Positions 29,259 through 37,024 of a stretch of DNA of 64,000 nt are shown here, piece after piece. Each line of letters begins with the position of its first letter. Position 1 is the first letter of the stretch. Origin of the DNA: Cephaloticoccus primus (lineage in GTDB: Bacteria > Verrucomicrobiota > Verrucomicrobiia > Opitutales > Opitutaceae); assembly GCF_001580015.1 (NCBI RefSeq), contig NZ_LSZQ01000009.1, forward strand, positions 1 through 64,000, in the 5' to 3' direction. Under the pieces are notes generated by a model, which saw nothing but the letters and a program-made list of their open reading frames with translations, was not told where the DNA came from and searched no databases. The position numbers and the translations under genes were made by a program.

Positions 29259-31655
29259 ATGACCCTACATCGAGTATTCACCCTGCTTGCAGTGGCTGTG
29301 CCTCTGACAAGTTTTGCTCAAAATCCCCCATCGAATCAATATATAGATCAGGCCAATGAAGATGAGATGGTCTATTTATCTCCCTTTGAGGTTTCTTCTG
29401 ATCGGGTGAGTGGCTATCGAGTGACTGACTCGGCTTCGATGCGTCTTCGCCGGGCACTGATTGATACACCGGCGACCATCAATGTTATTACGAGTGATTT
29501 TGTCGATGATATTGGCGCGGCCTCAATCCTGGATGCGACGCAGTATGTATCCGGGATGAGCACGCCTGTGCTTGGTGGCATAAATGGTATTCAAGAGCGG
29601 CAGACGGTGCGTGGCTTCGAGATCTTCGGGGCCACAGTGGATAACTTTACCGGCCTGGGCTCCTTCACTGCCAACATCGAGCCTCAGCTCATGGAGCGCA
29701 TCGAGGTGTTCAAAGGCCCCAATGCCATCCTCGCTCCCAATGGTGTGGTCGGCGGCTCGACCAATCTGGTGACCAAGTCGCCCAAGTTTGAGGATCCCGC
29801 GCACGTCGCCCGGGTGGAGCTGGCCGACCAGCACTATGGCAACCGCCTGAGCCTGGACTCGACTGGTCGCGTGCCCGGCACGGAGCGTTTTGCCTATCGC
29901 ATCGTCAGCAGCTATCGCGATGCGCCCTCGGTCGTGCCCGGGCGGCTCAAGAGCAAGACGTTTAACCCGATGCTCACCTGGGCGATCTCCGAGAAAACCC
30001 AGATCAAGCTGAAGGGCTTTCTCTTCAACTGGGGCCAATACGGAGCGACGGCGGCCAACGCCAATAACCTGCGCCTCAGCCACGACCACCCGCATGGAGA
30101 GGTGGTTTCTGTGGGCAGCCTCGCTCCGGGTTACGAAATCGGCAGCTCCAACGGGCAACCGGAGTGGACGGTGCGCGAAAACAAGATCCGCCGCGGCACG
30201 CTCGAAATTTTGACCGCGATCGGCGAGCACCTCAACCTGCGTGTCGCCACCCTCCAGCATTACTCGCATACCTACAATGATGGCGGGGAGGTCTTTTCGT
30301 GGCGGCCGGGGGACTGGAATGCCCGGCGTATTAACCCCGAAACCGGCGAATACAGCAATGTGGACTGGCAGCTACAGGACCCCACCCAGCCGTGGCACGA
30401 GGTGACCAATCGCTACGTGGGTAACGCCATTGATTTCTCGCCCGAATACAGCCCCAGCGCCTATGGCCCGGCGGCGGCGTGGGCGCGCGAGAGCTATAAC
30501 CACGACTGGGCGCGCGAGGCGCATTATCAAGTCGACCTTGCGGGCAAGTGGGAGTTTGGCGGGGCCTCGGGTGGCGTCCCTTTTGCTACGCTCAACACGG
30601 TCACTGGTGCCGCCCGCACGCGCAACTGGACGCATGCCAAAGCCTACAAAGTGCAGGAAGACCCCGTGCCGAACTACGATTTCAGCAAGCCCTTCTTCCC
30701 CCAGCCGCCGCGGCCGACTGGCACTCTGGGGCCCACCGTGATGGATCGGCACAATGGCCACCTGCGCCGCACGAAGAACCAGCTCTACGCCCATGCTCAG
30801 GTCGATACCTTCCGCGGGCGGCTGCTGCTCAGCGGCGGTGTCTCGTATCAGGAGCGCAACTACCGTGGTAACTACAACCGGCTCTCTGGCTCCGTGGGCA
30901 GCAAGGCCAAGGGCTCGAAGAAAGACCCTTCCTATGCCGCACTCTACAAAGTGACGCCCTGGGCCTCCGTCTACGGCAGCTACTCGACCAACTCCGACGT
31001 GGTGAGCGTCAATGGCAGCACCGGCGAAGTCAGCCTCTGGAGCGACGGCAAGCAGCAGGAGGGCGGCCTGAAGTTCGAGTTTTTCAACCGCCGCCTCTCG
31101 GTGACCACTGCCTATTACGAGCTGAAGAAAACCAACGTGGCGACCCCGCACCCGCTGCGCTGGCTCGACCCGACGCTCCCCGACAACCTGGCCGACATCA
31201 CCAACGAAGGCATCGAGTTTGATGTCGTGGGGCAGGTCACGACCAACCTCACCCTCATGGCCAGCTACACGGACATGAAGATGCGCGATCAGGTCGGCCG
31301 CCGCCGCGCCAACGTCCCCGACGTGATGTACAACGCGCTGCTCCGCTACGGGTTTTCGAGCGGCCCGGTGAAGGGCCTCAATGTGTACATCGGCTTCACC
31401 CACTCCGATGACTCGGTCGGAGAGAATCTCTCTGAGGATCGCACTTCGCTCGGTGAGATTATACAGCCCAGCTTCCGCCTCCCGGCGCGCACGGTCTGGA
31501 ATGCGGGGGCGAGCTACGACTTCGGCTCGCTGCGCTTCCAGCTCAACGTGGAAAACCTGATGGATAAGGAAGTGCTGATGTCCTCGGGCGGTCGCCACGC
31601 GATCGGGTTCCTGCCCGAGCGCAACATCCGCCTCACAACCTCGTATAGCTTCTAA
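29259..31655 (+). CDS. TonB-dependent outer-membrane receptor (second)
   Basis: Outer-membrane gated barrel, 798 residues. Signal peptide MTLHRVFTLLAVAVPLTSFAQ, then a TonB-box-like stretch (DEMVYLSPFEVSSD), plug domain (ATINVITSDFVDDI, QTVRGFEIFGATVDNFTG, ERIEVFKGPNAILAPNGVVGG) and a barrel ending RNIRLTTSYSF. It aligns along its length with the first receptor (for example SVYGSYSTNSDVV with SIYYSYSTNAQPAV, and KFEFFNRRLSVTTAYYE with KLEFFNRRLAVNLAYFE), so the two are paralogues. No transport or regulatory gene adjoins it. It lies in a segment bracketed by a 19-bp direct repeat, with a 7-mer array upstream, and is followed by a good terminator. Substrate unknown. Confidence 0.93.
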   Translation: MTLHRVFTLLAVAVPLTSFAQNPPSNQYIDQANEDEMVYLSPFEVSSDRVSGYRVTDSASMRLRRALIDTPATINVITSDFVDDIGAASILDATQYVSGMSTPVLGGINGIQERQTVRGFEIFGATVDNFTGLGSFTANIEPQLMERIEVFKGPNAILAPNGVVGGSTNLVTKSPKFEDPAHVARVELADQHYGNRLSLDSTGRVPGTERFAYRIVSSYRDAPSVVPGRLKSKTFNPMLTWAISEKTQIKLKGFLFNWGQYGATAANANNLRLSHDHPHGEVVSVGSLAPGYEIGSSNGQPEWTVRENKIRRGTLEILTAIGEHLNLRVATLQHYSHTYNDGGEVFSWRPGDWNARRINPETGEYSNVDWQLQDPTQPWHEVTNRYVGNAIDFSPEYSPSAYGPAAAWARESYNHDWAREAHYQVDLAGKWEFGGASGGVPFATLNTVTGAARTRNWTHAKAYKVQEDPVPNYDFSKPFFPQPPRPTGTLGPTVMDRHNGHLRRTKNQLYAHAQVDTFRGRLLLSGGVSYQERNYRGNYNRLSGSVGSKAKGSKKDPSYAALYKVTPWASVYGSYSTNSDVVSVNGSTGEVSLWSDGKQQEGGLKFEFFNRRLSVTTAYYELKKTNVATPHPLRWLDPTLPDNLADITNEGIEFDVVGQVTTNLTLMASYTDMKMRDQVGRRRANVPDVMYNALLRYGFSSGPVKGLNVYIGFTHSDDSVGENLSEDRTSLGEIIQPSFRLPARTVWNAGASYDFGSLRFQLNVENLMDKEVLMSSGGRHAIGFLPERNIRLTTSYSF

Positions 31656-31750
31656 AGGCGAAACCCGGGTGGCGCGTTTCCGCTGGAGCGCGCCGCCCTT
31701 GTTGAGTGCGCCCTGACTCGCCTCGCTCTTCTCCCCGGCGGGCTGCTGTG

Positions 31751-31770
31751 AAAGGCGGCCCGCCTTTTTT
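31751..31770 (+). terminator. Terminator of the second TonB receptor
   Basis: AAAGGCGG and CCGCCTTT form an 8-bp stem around one base, followed by a T run (31751-31770), about 95 nt past the receptor stop. Confidence 0.8.
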
Positions 31771-31782
31771 GTAGGCAAAGGA

Positions 31783-31809
31783 CTGAGTGCGCGCTTTCAG
31801 CGCACTCAG
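31783..31809 (-). terminator. Hairpin after the leftward hypothetical gene
   Basis: Perfect 10-bp stem CTGAGTGCGC / GCGCACTCAG with a 7-nt loop. Read leftward it is followed only by TCCTTTGCC, so it is a weak terminator or an mRNA 3' end stabiliser for the gene ending at 31845. Confidence 0.55.
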
Positions 31810-31829
31810 GCCATTTGGGAGGTGCGTGC

Positions 31830-31848
31830 GCCCCCTTGGTTTACCTAC
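31830..31848 (+). repeat. 19-bp direct repeat, right copy
   Basis: Identical to 28724-28742. This copy includes the stop codon (31845-31847, complement strand) of the neighbouring leftward gene. Confidence 0.85.
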
Positions 31849-33497
31849 AAGTCGAGCGCGCTGAGGGCTTGGGTGAGGAGGGGTTGGAGGGGCGGAGTCT
31901 CGGGGCTGTCGGACTCGCGGAGGGTGGCGGTGAGCTCTTCGAGAGTGGCGGGCTCGGCGGTGCCGAGTTCGCGGGCGCGGGCGAGCAGGGTTAGCGCGGC
32001 GAGCGCGGTTGCGGTTTCTTCGGGCGTGCCGCGTGTGCCGGTGGCGTGGTCGACGGCGGCGCGTAGCGGGGCGTCGAGCGGCGGGACTTGCCCGCGGTCG
32101 AGCACGTTTTTGCTCGCGAGGAAGAGCGTGAGTGAGGTGCCGAGTGTATCCAGCCAGCGGCTGGGCTGCGTGGGCGCGGCGTAGCGGAGGGGAGCGGCGG
32201 GAGGGGAGCCGCCCTCGCTCGCCCCTCCCTCCTCGGCTTCGCGCCCCTCCGGCCCTTCCCGCCACTCCATGAACTGGCGCAGGTAGGCGTGCAGTTTACT
32301 GAGCTCGGCATCGGCGGTGGCGGGCGTCCAGCGCAGGACGATTTTCTTGCGCTCGCGAAATTTGCGCACTTCCCACACGCGCAGCGTGAGCGTGTAGTCG
32401 CCGCTTCTTTGCTGGAGCGCGCCGGTGAAGATGTAGTCAAGCCCTCCCGCTCCTCCCGCCGCTCCCTCTTGGGCCGCCGACTCGACGAGCTGGCGGAGGT
32501 TGTCGGTGGTCCACTCGTTGGCGAAGAGCGCGTAGTGGCCGGGCTGGCCGGGCGTCCCTTGCACGCCGATTGCGGCGAGTGGCGCGTAGAGCGGCGAGTA
32601 GCTAAAAGTCTCGGCGAGCCATAGCGGGATCGCACGGCTGAGGCGGCCCATTTCTTCTTCGGGCTGGGCGGCCAGTGTCATGATGTTCTCCAGCCCCGGG
32701 AGTGCGAGCTGGGCGAAGGCCACGCGGCGCACGCCCTTCGCGCCTTCGCGCGCGGGGAAGAGCTCGCCGAGGGCGTCTTCCAGTCCGTAGCTCCAGATGG
32801 GTTTGCTGATGGTGACGAGGTTGACCCGCGCGGTTTCGTTTTGCTGGGTCGCCACCGAAGCGTCGAGGGCCCCGCCCTCGGGGCCAACGCTGGGGGAGAT
32901 GGGACCGTCGCTCGCGAACTGGCCCTGCGCCATGAGCTCGGCAATCGCGTTGGAAAAGCCGTGGAGCCGCTCTTCGAGCTCGGGGCGGCCCAGGCCGAAG
33001 AGGATGTCGAGGATGTGCTGCGCGGCATCGACGTTGCGCAGCGCGATGTAGGCTTGCAGGAGGTTGAGGCCGGTGGCGGGGCCGTGTTTTTGGGCGTCGT
33101 AGCGCGGGCCCACGATTTCGGTGATCTCGCGCAAGTGGCCCGTGCTGCCGAGATCGCCAGAGATGGTGACGAGCACATCGGCGCGTGCGCCCGCGCCGCC
33201 GGATTCGTCGGCGAGGAGCTCTTCGTAGATGGCGAGCGCGGCGGCGCTGTCTCTCGCGTCGAGCCGTTCGCGGGCCTCGACCAGCCGTTGCCGCGCGGAG
33301 CCTCGGGCCGTGCTGTGTGTCTCGGCTTCGCCATCGGTGCTGGCCGTGGTGTCCGGGCTTTGGTGCGCAGGGGGCACGGTGGCTGGGCTGCTTGCCTGTG
33401 AGGTCTGGCCTGCCGGCGCGGGAACCGATGCGCGCAAGGCAGGAGGGGCTGGGAGGGAGGGCTTGCGCGGGGTAAAGAGGCGGTCGAAAAGTCCCAT
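31845..33497 (-). CDS. Hypothetical protein with a TPR-like helical N-terminal half
   Basis: Not recognised. 550 residues, no signal peptide or membrane segment. A Pro/Ser/Thr-rich N-terminus (about 10-60) is followed by helical repeats that look TPR-like (RLVEARERLDARDSAAALAIYEELL, GLNLLQAYIALRNVDAAQHIL). The middle part (about 225-420) contains SYSPLYAPLAAIGVQ, HYALFANEWTTDNLRQLVESA, YIFTGALQQRSGDYTLTLRVWEV and RKKIVLRWTPATADAELSKL, which resembles beta-sheet ligand-binding regions. A Glu/Gly-rich insert precedes a helical C-terminal part. Start ATG at 33497, 145 bp from the divergent miaB. It is probably a cytoplasmic protein typical of this lineage. Confidence 0.7.
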   Translation of the reverse strand: MGLFDRLFTPRKPSLPAPPALRASVPAPAGQTSQASSPATVPPAHQSPDTTASTDGEAETHSTARGSARQRLVEARERLDARDSAAALAIYEELLADESGGAGARADVLVTISGDLGSTGHLREITEIVGPRYDAQKHGPATGLNLLQAYIALRNVDAAQHILDILFGLGRPELEERLHGFSNAIAELMAQGQFASDGPISPSVGPEGGALDASVATQQNETARVNLVTISKPIWSYGLEDALGELFPAREGAKGVRRVAFAQLALPGLENIMTLAAQPEEEMGRLSRAIPLWLAETFSYSPLYAPLAAIGVQGTPGQPGHYALFANEWTTDNLRQLVESAAQEGAAGGAGGLDYIFTGALQQRSGDYTLTLRVWEVRKFRERKKIVLRWTPATADAELSKLHAYLRQFMEWREGPEGREAEEGGASEGGSPPAAPLRYAAPTQPSRWLDTLGTSLTLFLASKNVLDRGQVPPLDAPLRAAVDHATGTRGTPEETATALAALTLLARARELGTAEPATLEELTATLRESDSPETPPLQPLLTQALSALDL

Positions 33498-33642
33498 AGG
33501 TTTTTGTACCCAAAGCAGCGGCGCCCCCGGCTGGCAATCCGCGTTTGACCGCGCCGCCGCCCACCCGCTTAAAGCTCTGCTTTTTTTCGAACTCCAACCA
33601 GCCGGAGCCCTGTCTCGGCTTCCCGCCCTCTTCTTCCTCCCA

Positions 33643-35118
33643 GTGAACCGCGTCTACATAAAAACCTACGGCTGCCAGATGAATGAGCGCGACAGCGAGG
33701 CGGTGGCGGCGATGTTGCGCGGGCGGGGCTACCGGATCGTGGACGATGAGAACGCCTGCGACATCATGCTGCTCAACACGTGCAGCGTGCGCGACGCCGC
33801 CGAGCAAAAGGCGCTGGGCAAGGCGGGCTACGTCTCCGCGCGCAAGAAGCGGCAGCCGGACTTCGTGATCGGGATCCTGGGCTGCATGGCGCAGAACCGT
33901 GGCGCGGCGATTCTCGATACGTTGCCCGACGTGGATCTGGTGATCGGCACGCAGAAGTTTCACCAGGTGCCCGACTACCTCGACAACCTGCGTGCGGCGC
34001 GCGAAGCGGGCGTGCCGATCGGCAGCTCGATCGTCGATATCGCCGAGGAGGCGGGCTCGCAAAACACGATCCGCGACCACCTGATCGATACGGCGGATGC
34101 GGGCGCGGGCCCCGACGGCGAGGGCCCCCCACCCGCGCCGCAAGTCAGCGCCTTCGTCTCGATACAGCAGGGCTGCAACATGGACTGCCACTTCTGCATC
34201 GTCCCGAAAACGCGCGGCGACGAACGCTCGCGCCCGATGGAGGCGATCGTCGCCGAGTGCCGTTCGCTGGCCTCGAAAGGCGTGCGCGAGATCACTCTGT
34301 TGGGCCAGATCGTGACGAGCTACGGGCGGCGCGACTACGCGCACACGGGCGGTGTCAGCCCCTTCGTCCAATTGCTGGAAAAGGTGCACGAGATCGAGGG
34401 CATCGAGCGGATCCGCTTCACCTCGCCGCATCCGCGCGGGTTCAAGGCCGACCTGGTCGAGGCCTACGCGCGGCTGCCCAAGCTCTGCGAGTACGTGCAC
34501 CTGCCGATGCAGAGCGGCAGCGACCGGATCCTGCGCGCGATGAACCGGCCCTACTCGCGCGAGCGCTACCGGCAGATCGTCGAGGCGCTGCGCGCCGCGC
34601 AGCCCGACATGTATTTCTCGACCGACATCATCGTCGGCTACCCGGGCGAGACCGAGGCCGACTTTGAGCAAACGCGCGAGCTCTTCGAGGCCTGCAACTA
34701 CGACATGGCCTACATCTTCAAGTACTCGATCCGCAGCGGCACCGTCGCCGCCGAGCTCGCCGACCAGGTGCCCGAGGCCGAGAAAGAGCGGCGCAACCAG
34801 GTGTTGCTCGACATCCTGCGGCGCAACTCCGGGCGGCGTACCGCGAGCCTCATCGGCACCACGCAAGAGGTGCTCGTCGACGGGCCCGACAAGACTGGCC
34901 GCCGCTTCACGGGCCGCACGCGCGGCAACCGCGTGTGCATCTTCGACGCCGATCCGCGGCTCATAGGCCAGCTCGTGCCGCTGCGGATCGAGCGCGCCTC
35001 GGTCAGCACGTTGTACGGCTCGCTCGTCCTCGCCGGTGTGGACGCGACTGCTGCCGAGGGAGCTTCCGCCGCGACTCCGCTTGGCGCTGCGCGTTCTCCC
35101 CACGTTTCTGCCGCTTGA
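33643..35118 (+). CDS. miaB: tRNA-2-methylthio-N6-dimethylallyladenosine synthase
   Basis: Radical-SAM methylthiotransferase acting on i6A37 of tRNAs that read UNN codons. The GTG at 33643 gives 491 residues starting NRVYIKTYGCQMNERDSE. The N-terminal cluster domain has Cys11 with NTCSVRDAAEQKALG and LGCMAQ. The radical-SAM Cys residues are Cys178, Cys182 and Cys185 (QQGCNMDCHFC). YVHLPMQSGSDRILRAMNRPYSRERY and DIIVGYPGETEADFEQT follow, then a TRAM domain (EVLVDGPDKTGRRFTGRTRGNRVCIF). A spacer of about 20 residues (ADAGAGPDGEGPPPAPQ) between the first two domains is longer than usual. The open frame further upstream is not used. Confidence 0.94.
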   Translation: MNRVYIKTYGCQMNERDSEAVAAMLRGRGYRIVDDENACDIMLLNTCSVRDAAEQKALGKAGYVSARKKRQPDFVIGILGCMAQNRGAAILDTLPDVDLVIGTQKFHQVPDYLDNLRAAREAGVPIGSSIVDIAEEAGSQNTIRDHLIDTADAGAGPDGEGPPPAPQVSAFVSIQQGCNMDCHFCIVPKTRGDERSRPMEAIVAECRSLASKGVREITLLGQIVTSYGRRDYAHTGGVSPFVQLLEKVHEIEGIERIRFTSPHPRGFKADLVEAYARLPKLCEYVHLPMQSGSDRILRAMNRPYSRERYRQIVEALRAAQPDMYFSTDIIVGYPGETEADFEQTRELFEACNYDMAYIFKYSIRSGTVAAELADQVPEAEKERRNQVLLDILRRNSGRRTASLIGTTQEVLVDGPDKTGRRFTGRTRGNRVCIFDADPRLIGQLVPLRIERASVSTLYGSLVLAGVDATAAEGASAATPLGAARSPHVSAA

Positions 35119-35184
35119 TAAAAACTCACTCCTCCGCCCTCTCGCTCTCTTCACGCTCTCGCCGCACTTTTATCCAAACGAACC

Positions 35185-35724
35185 ATGTCACTCACGCTCG
35201 CCACACTGATTCCCGCCGCCCTGCTCCTCGGCCTTGGCCTCGCGCTGCTCAGCGGTCGGGCGATTGTCGCCGCCCTGTGCAAGCAGTGGCCGCGGTCGAG
35301 CGCGGCGGCGCTACTGCTCTTTGGCGGCGCGGCACTGTGGTTTCTCTACAAAGTGTGGCACCTGCCGGAGGCCGACTTCGGCAGCCACCGCACCTTGCTT
35401 GCGATTGGGTTTGGGGCGATTGCCGCGCTGTCCTTCAAGTACGTGCCTGACTTTTTGGCGGTGCGCGGGGTGGCGATCCTCGTGCTCCTCGGCGCCTCGC
35501 CGCTGCTGGATGCGGCCTACATGAAGTACGAGCTGCCGCAGCGGCTGTTTCTCGTGAGCCTGGTTTATCTGGCGATTGCACTGGCGCTGTACCTAGGGGC
35601 GGTGCCCTACCGGTTGCGCGATTTCTTTGAGTGGCTGTTCGGCCGCCCCGCGCGTAGCCGTGTCTTTGGCGCGATGCTCGCGGCCTACGGTGCGCTGCTC
35701 GTTTTTGTCGCCACCACATACTAA
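35185..35724 (+). CDS. Hypothetical integral membrane protein
   Basis: Not recognised. 179 residues with about five membrane helices: an N-terminal LATLIPAALLLGLGLALL, then AAALLLFGGAALWFLYKVW, TLLAIGFGAIAALSF, VRGVAILVLLGASPLL, FLVSLVYLAIALALYLGA, and a final FGAMLAAYGALLVFVA. The polar parts are short. It lies between miaB and gmk, all rightward, 66 nt after miaB and 103 nt before gmk, so it may share their transcript. Confidence 0.75.
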   Translation: MSLTLATLIPAALLLGLGLALLSGRAIVAALCKQWPRSSAAALLLFGGAALWFLYKVWHLPEADFGSHRTLLAIGFGAIAALSFKYVPDFLAVRGVAILVLLGASPLLDAAYMKYELPQRLFLVSLVYLAIALALYLGAVPYRLRDFFEWLFGRPARSRVFGAMLAAYGALLVFVATTY

Positions 35725-35827
35725 AGTCAGCGCTTACCCGTGCGGGCGATTTTTTCGGTTAACGGGATTTTTCGCCGCTGCGGGTTTTCTCTCACTTCCC
35801 CCACCGACTGACTTCCTCCCTTTTCCC

Positions 35828-36439
35828 GTGTCTGTGACTGCTCAAAACCGAAATCCTTTATTCGTTGTCATTGCTGGCCCGACTGCCTCGGGGAAAAGCA
35901 CGCTTTGCGAGCGGCTCGTAAAGGAGCCCCAGCTCGGCTTCGAGCGCGTCATCACGACGACCACGCGCGCGCCGCGCCCGGGCGAAATCGATGGGGTGCA
36001 CTACCACTTTTTGAGCCCCGAGGTTTTTGAAGAGAAGGTGCGCGCCGGTGAGTTTCTGGAGTGGGCCTGGGTGCACGGCGACCGCCGCTACGGGACGCTC
36101 GCCTCGTCGGTGATCGAGCCGCTCAGCCGCGGGCAAAACCTCGTCGCCAATGTGGACGTGCAAGGCGTCGCCAGCCTGCGCGCGTGCTGCCCGCGCTTTC
36201 CGCTGTTGGCGCGAAGCCTGGTTCCCGTTTTTATCAACATCACGCCCGAGGAGCTCCAGCAGCGGATTCGCGCGCGCGGGACGGACGATGAGGCGGAGAT
36301 CGCCCGCCGGATGGCCACCGCCGAGAAAGAGCGCGCTGCGGCCAGCCAGTTTGAGCACCAGATCCACAGCGGCAGCCGCGACGAAGACTTCGCCGCCCTG
36401 CTCGAAATCATTGAGCAGGCGAAATCCCATCGGGGCTGA
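35828..36439 (+). CDS. gmk: Guanylate kinase
   Basis: Phosphorylates GMP to GDP with ATP. The GTG at 35828 gives 203 residues; a second in-frame GTG at 35834 is equally possible. Family marks are the P-loop AGPTASGKSTL, the GMP-binding TTTTRAPRPGEIDGVHYHF (usual Arg and Tyr), EFLEWAWVHGDRRYGT, NVDVQGVASLR, VFINITPEELQQRIRARGTDDEAEIARRM for the lid, and the C-terminal helix DEDFAALLEIIE. The possible terminator for this strand is found only at 36969-37003, beyond the PEP-CTERM fragment. Confidence 0.94.
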   Translation: MSVTAQNRNPLFVVIAGPTASGKSTLCERLVKEPQLGFERVITTTTRAPRPGEIDGVHYHFLSPEVFEEKVRAGEFLEWAWVHGDRRYGTLASSVIEPLSRGQNLVANVDVQGVASLRACCPRFPLLARSLVPVFINITPEELQQRIRARGTDDEAEIARRMATAEKERAAASQFEHQIHSGSRDEDFAALLEIIEQAKSHRG

Positions 36440-36468
36440 ACTCCTGTCGCGCCCGCTCGGGTGCTGCC

Positions 36469-36903
36469 TCAGGCGACGCTTGGCACGCGCTGCTGAGCGA
36501 TGTATCTGCGGCGTTGTTTCTTCCCCCAATACCAAAGCCCGAGGCCGATTGCGCTGAATATTTCGCCGTAAGTCGCGGGTTCGGGGAGGCCGGGGATGAT
36601 TTCCCAATACGTATTGTCATACGACCTGAGGCTCCCTTTGGGAAGGTGTGTGCCTTCAAATTCTATATTCTCGAGGATATCGTCTAAAAACCAACTGTCC
36701 TTGCGAACAAACAGGCGGTGAAGCCCACTTTTCCAGCCCGTGACGAGAAGATGGCTGTCGCCCTCGAAAATCAAGTTGTCGAGGAAAAGATGACGGATGC
36801 CATCCCGCCGTGATCGGTAGCCGAATGACAAGATGCCTTCTCCTTTTATGCGGATCAGCCAAGTCGAGCATCGGCGGTGGGAATGCACGTACTTTGGTCC
36901 CAA
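36469..36903 (-). pseudogene. Fragment of a PEP-CTERM protein
   Basis: The frame encodes only the end of a PEP-CTERM protein: LPEPATYGEIFSAIGLGLWYW followed by GKKQRRR. There is no ATG (a TTG at 36903 opens the frame) and no signal peptide, which a PEP-CTERM protein needs. The part before the tail aligns with the protein at the left edge of the window (LDNLIFEGDSHLLVTGW with IDMLTFSSSDAQLFIRNW; YDNTYWEIIP with YDNNYIQITP). It is best read as the 3' remnant of a related gene that lost its 5' part. Three short AAA(T)CGATTA repeats lie just upstream (36903-36961). Confidence 0.65.
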
Positions 36904-36968
36904 AACGATTATCTCTGCGCTAAATCGATTATTTTAGGGGGGAAAGGTACAAAATCGATTACGGCACC

Positions 36969-37003
36969 GAGGAGGCGGCAATTGAGAGTCCCTCCTCTTT
37001 TTT
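36969..37003 (+). terminator. Rightward terminator, probably originally that of gmk
   Basis: GAGGAGG (36969-36975) pairs with CCTCCTC (36991-36997), followed by six T. It works only for rightward transcription, but the nearest rightward gene is gmk, 530 nt upstream, with the leftward PEP-CTERM fragment in between. Confidence 0.65.
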
Positions 37004-37024
37004 CGAGCCGGATTTGGGGCGGCG

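Noticed and set aside
28724-31848. Insertion sequence or composite transposon
   Set aside because: No transposase or integrase frame lies between the 19-bp direct repeats; only the receptor and the array are present.
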